From Herbaspirillum sp. SJZ107 (GTDB lineage: Bacteria > Pseudomonadota > Gammaproteobacteria > Burkholderiales > Burkholderiaceae_D): a stretch of DNA of 64,000 nt. The notes beneath the pieces are model-generated. The model was not told where the DNA came from and ran no database searches. It worked only from the letters and a program-made list of their open reading frames with translations. The stretch spans positions 310,001 through 374,000 of the forward strand of contig NZ_VFNH01000003.1 in the NCBI RefSeq assembly GCF_006715485.1, written 5' to 3'. This document shows positions 60,891-64,000 of this stretch, piece by piece. Each line of letters begins with the position of its first letter. The stretch's first letter is position 1. A program made the translations under genes and the position numbers.

Positions 60891-63251
60891 ATGAAAGCTT
60901 CTCGAACCGGGGCGTCCGCTCCGCCGCCGCACGATCGGCACCCGCCCAAACGACACTCGCCCAAGCGCATCCTCTTCACCCTGCTGGCCGGTGTGGCCGG
61001 CCTCGCCGTGTGCGGCGTGCTGGTGGTGGTGTTCGCCCTGGCCATGGCCTATCCGAACCTGCCCGCACTCGATACCCTGACCGACTACCGTCCGAAGATG
61101 CCGCTGCGCATTTTTACCGCCGATAACGTCCTGATCGGCGAATTCGGCGAGGAACGCCGTACCCTGGTCCACTTCAAGGACATCCCGGACGTCATGAAGA
61201 AGGCCGTGCTGGCGATCGAAGACACCGGCTTCTACGAGCACGGCGGCGTCGACTACCTGGGCATCGTGCGCGCGGCCGTGCACAACGCCACCGGCGGCGC
61301 GCGCCAGGGCGCCTCCACCATCACCCAGCAGGTGGCGCGCAACTTCTTCCTGTCGAGCGAACAGACCCTCAAGCGCAAGGCCTACGAAGCGCTGCTGGCC
61401 TGGAAGATCGAGAAGAACCTGACCAAGGACCAGATCCTCGAGGTCTACATGAACCAGATCTACCTGGGCCAGCGCGCCTTCGGCTTCTCGTCGGCGGCCC
61501 AGATTTATTTTGGCAAGGACCTGAAGGACATCACGGTGGCGGAAGCGGCGATGCTGGCCGGCCTGCCGAAAGCGCCCTCGGCCTACAACCCGGTGGTCAA
61601 TCCGAAGCGCGCGCGCATGCGCCAGCAGTACATCCTGCAGCGCATGCACGACCTGCGCTACATCACCGACGCCCAGTACGCCGAAGCCAAGGATGAACAA
61701 CTCAAGATCAAGACCGACAGCACCGCCTTCGGCGTGCATGCCGAATACGTGGCCGAAATGGCGCGCCAGCTGGTCTACGAACAGTTCAAGGAAGACACCT
61801 ATACGCGCGGCCTGAACGTGTTCACCACCATCACCAAGGCCGACCAGGACGCCGCCTACCTGGCGCTGCGCCGCGGCGTGATGGACTACGAGCGCCGCCA
61901 CACCTACCGCGGCCCGGAAAAATACATCGAGATCCCTAAAACGAAGGCCGACGCCGACGAAGCCATCGAAGCCGAGCTGGCCGAGCACCCGGATTCGGAC
62001 GACATCGTCGCCGCCATCGTGCTGCAGGCGGCGCCGAGCGGCGTCACCGCGGTGCTGGCCTCGGGCGAGGAAATCCGGATCCAGGGCAGCGGCCTGTCCT
62101 TCGCCCAGGGCTGGCTGTCGCCGAAAGCGGCCGAGACCCGCCGCATCCGCCGCGGCGCCGTGATCCGCGTCAGCCAGGACGGCGGCTCGTCCTGGAACAT
62201 CACGCAGTTGCCGGAAGTGGAATCGGCCTTCGTCGCGGTCGATCCGTCCGACGGCCAGATCCGCGCGCTGGTGGGCGGCTTCGACTACAACCGCAGCAAG
62301 TTCAACCACGTCACGCAGGCCTGGCGCCAGCCGGGTTCCTCGTTCAAGCCGTTCATTTATTCGGCATCGCTGGAGCGCGGCTTCTCGCCGGCCACCCTGA
62401 TCAACGACGCCCCGATCTCCTTCGACGCCGGCTCGACCGGCGGCCAGGCCTGGGAGCCGAAGAACTACGACGCCAAGTACGAAGGCCCGATGACGATGCG
62501 GCGCGGCCTGACCAAGTCGAAGAACATGATCTCGATCCGCATCCTGAACAAGATCGGCGCCCGCTACGGCCAGGAATATGCGACCCGCTTCGGCTTCGAC
62601 GCCGACAAGAACCCGCCCTACCTGACGCTGGCGCTGGGCGCGGGCGCGACCACGCCGCTGCAGATGTCGGGCGCCTATTCCGTGTTCGCCAACGGCGGCT
62701 ACCGCATCAGTCCTTACCTGATTTCCAAGGTGACCGATGCCGACGGCAAGGTGCTGTCGGAAGCGCGTCCGGAACGCGCCGGCGTCGAAGCCAACCGCGT
62801 GATCGACGAGCGCAACGCCTACCTGATGGACAGCATGCTGCGCGACGTGGCGCGCTACGGCACCGCGGCCAAGGCCCAGGCCACCCTCAAGCGCCCCGAC
62901 ATCGGCGGCAAGACCGGCACCACCAACGATTCGATGGATGCCTGGTTCGCCGGCTACACGCCGCACCTGGTCGGCATCGCCTGGATGGGCTACGACCAGC
63001 CGCGCAACCTCGGCAACAAGGAAACCGGCGGCGGCCTGGCGCTGCCGATCTGGATCGGCTTCATGCAGAAGGCGTTGAAGGGCGTGCCGGTCGAGGAGCG
63101 CACCGTGCCGGGCGGGCTGGTGCAGTACGGCGACGAGTACTACTACGCCGAAAATCCGCCGGGCACGGGCGTGCAGTCGCTGGACGTGGGTACGCCGTCG
63201 CCGCAGGGCGAGCAAAAGACGCGCGATGCCGTGCGTAACGAGCTGTTCTAG
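60891..63251 (+). CDS. mrcA: class A penicillin-binding protein 1A
   Basis: 786 residues from the ATG at 60891. After a short cytoplasmic tail and one membrane helix (ILFTLLAGVAGLAVCGVLVV) comes the GT51 glycosyltransferase with catalytic Glu in IEDTGFYEHGGVDY, GASTITQQVARNFFL and ILEVYMNQIYLGQRAFG. An OB-like insert precedes the transpeptidase, which has Ser in GSSFKPFIYS (SxxK), the SxN motif in TKSKNMISIR and KTG in GGKTGTTND. It polymerises and cross-links peptidoglycan. Divergent from pilM, the conserved position in proteobacteria. Confidence 0.96.
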   Translation: MKASRTGASAPPPHDRHPPKRHSPKRILFTLLAGVAGLAVCGVLVVVFALAMAYPNLPALDTLTDYRPKMPLRIFTADNVLIGEFGEERRTLVHFKDIPDVMKKAVLAIEDTGFYEHGGVDYLGIVRAAVHNATGGARQGASTITQQVARNFFLSSEQTLKRKAYEALLAWKIEKNLTKDQILEVYMNQIYLGQRAFGFSSAAQIYFGKDLKDITVAEAAMLAGLPKAPSAYNPVVNPKRARMRQQYILQRMHDLRYITDAQYAEAKDEQLKIKTDSTAFGVHAEYVAEMARQLVYEQFKEDTYTRGLNVFTTITKADQDAAYLALRRGVMDYERRHTYRGPEKYIEIPKTKADADEAIEAELAEHPDSDDIVAAIVLQAAPSGVTAVLASGEEIRIQGSGLSFAQGWLSPKAAETRRIRRGAVIRVSQDGGSSWNITQLPEVESAFVAVDPSDGQIRALVGGFDYNRSKFNHVTQAWRQPGSSFKPFIYSASLERGFSPATLINDAPISFDAGSTGGQAWEPKNYDAKYEGPMTMRRGLTKSKNMISIRILNKIGARYGQEYATRFGFDADKNPPYLTLALGAGATTPLQMSGAYSVFANGGYRISPYLISKVTDADGKVLSEARPERAGVEANRVIDERNAYLMDSMLRDVARYGTAAKAQATLKRPDIGGKTGTTNDSMDAWFAGYTPHLVGIAWMGYDQPRNLGNKETGGGLALPIWIGFMQKALKGVPVEERTVPGGLVQYGDEYYYAENPPGTGVQSLDVGTPSPQGEQKTRDAVRNELF

Positions 63252-63542
63252 GCCTCACGCGCACACAGGGCGGATGGCAAGCGCCGTCCGCCAGCATTAT
63301 TCTCCACCGGTGCCCGACACCACGTTCCGCCGCTTCATGCACCTTTCCCCTGTTTTCATGCATGCCGAATGGCAGGCTTCGTCATGCAATGCCCCTGATG
63401 GCCAGGCATGTGGTTTTTATGACAATCGTGCCCGGCATGTATTTACACAGATACTGTCTTGGTTAAAATGACACCACCATAAGAATCGTCTGATGCCATG
63501 GGAAAAAATCCTAGGCACAGATAAAGATGCCAAGGGGTGTCC
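63252..63542. other. intergenic region between mrcA and the lipoprotein gene
   Basis: No gene is seen in 290 bases; a short frame at 63226-63471 lacks any family resemblance. A likely promoter lies at 63442-63469: TTTACA and TAAAAT separated by 16 bases. Confidence 0.5.
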
Positions 63543-64000
63543 ATGTCCGATGTCTTGCTGCACAAGCATGCCTTCAGGCTGCTTGCGGTGCCTCTCATGC
63601 TTGCCATATCGGCTTGCTCGACCGTGATGAATCCCTACCTGGACACCGGCCAGGCCGCCAACAGGCCGGCCTGCGCGAGCACGCAGACCTGTACGCCGCG
63701 CGAGCGCTTCATCGCGGTCCGGAATGCGGCCGAAGCGGCCCAGGACCGGGCTCGCACAGGCTATGTCGAACGCGCGCGCATCAACTCGTGGAGCTCGGCA
63801 CTCGCCCTGCCGCTGACCGGCGCGCTGCTGTATGGCGGGGCGACCCGCTCGTCCGAGGGCGCGCGCAAGGGCCTTCTCGGGCTGGGGCTGGCCGTGGCCT
63901 CGGGGTACGAAGCACGCAATATCCTGTTGTCGGGTTCGCCGGAAGGCGTCTACATGCTGGCCGAGGTGCGTCTTGCCTGCGTGGTGGACGAAGCCTACAA
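63543..64000 (+). CDS. small exported lipoprotein, 3' end cut by window
   Basis: At least 152 residues; the frame is open to the right edge. The N-terminus is a lipoprotein signal (LLAVPLMLAISACSTVMNPY, lipobox ISAC), then a region with paired Cys (ACASTQTC) and hydrophobic segments (ALPLTGALLYGGAT and GLLGLGLAVASGYEAR). An AGGGG ribosome binding site precedes the ATG. Family unknown; possibly an envelope assembly component. Confidence 0.7.
   Translation, partial: MSDVLLHKHAFRLLAVPLMLAISACSTVMNPYLDTGQAANRPACASTQTCTPRERFIAVRNAAEAAQDRARTGYVERARINSWSSALALPLTGALLYGGATRSSEGARKGLLGLGLAVASGYEARNILLSGSPEGVYMLAEVRLACVVDEAY

Noticed and set aside
60723..63215. 830-codon minus-strand open frame opposite mrcA
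   Set aside because: Antisense shadow; mrcA has all penicillin-binding protein motifs on the plus strand.

Overview
The window looks like chromosome of a betaproteobacterium of the Oxalobacteraceae (Massilia-like; the genus is an inference). The basis is the conserved, GC-rich block lolB-ispE-tRNA-Gln-prs-rplY-pth followed further on by ychF, the mutM/dynamin/mutY block, and the type IV pilus operon pilMNOPQ next to aroK/aroB and a divergent class A penicillin-binding protein. No rRNA genes and no CRISPR array were seen.

Positions 1 to about 28,180 are a mobile defence island, visibly less GC-rich than the rest and closed on the right by a P4-type tyrosine integrase beside ychF. Its left end lies outside the window. 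Reading leftward from 11.3 kb is one tightly coupled minus-strand operon: a small excisionase-like HTH protein, brxE, brxA, brxB, brxC, then a RecD-like SF1 helicase, a TPR protein and a UvrD-like helicase cut by the window edge. The brxE-A-B-C order is that of type 6 BREX, but the three genes after brxC are not the usual pglX/pglZ/brxD/brxHI; pglX and pglZ, if present, must lie further left. A plus-strand gene (12.1-14.0 kb) joins a YaaA-like domain to a GIY-YIG nuclease domain. Next comes a three-gene minus-strand operon (DUF6361, phospholipase-D-like, SNF2-like helicase) that resembles the Azaca defence system as I remember it. At 20.9-23.4 kb is an 821-residue membrane protein with a zinc-binding Cys cluster, a segment that looks like a PD-(D/E)xK (QxK-type) nuclease core, and a glycine-zipper membrane region; it is the least explained gene here. 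Between it and the integrase lie phage replication and regulation genes, one of them frameshifted.

Positions 28.2 kb to the end are core genome. ychF is followed by a patatin-like gene, a Yip1-MacA-MacB operon, a DUF3857/transglutaminase envelope protein, a GNAT acetyltransferase, a cold-shock gene with a long leader, and a degenerate HD-GYP/LuxR regulator. Then come pth, rplY, prs, tRNA-Gln, ispE and lolB (translation quality control, PRPP and isoprenoid supply, lipoprotein sorting), a TPR lipoprotein, and mutM and mutY, which together protect against 8-oxoguanine, with a dynamin-like GTPase between them. A WYL regulator, a VOC protein, dgt, a continuous aroK-aroB reading frame, a surface Ig-like lipoprotein, pilQPONM, the divergent mrcA and the start of a small lipoprotein gene complete the window.

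The high-GC half produces many very long antisense open frames; these were treated as shadows.
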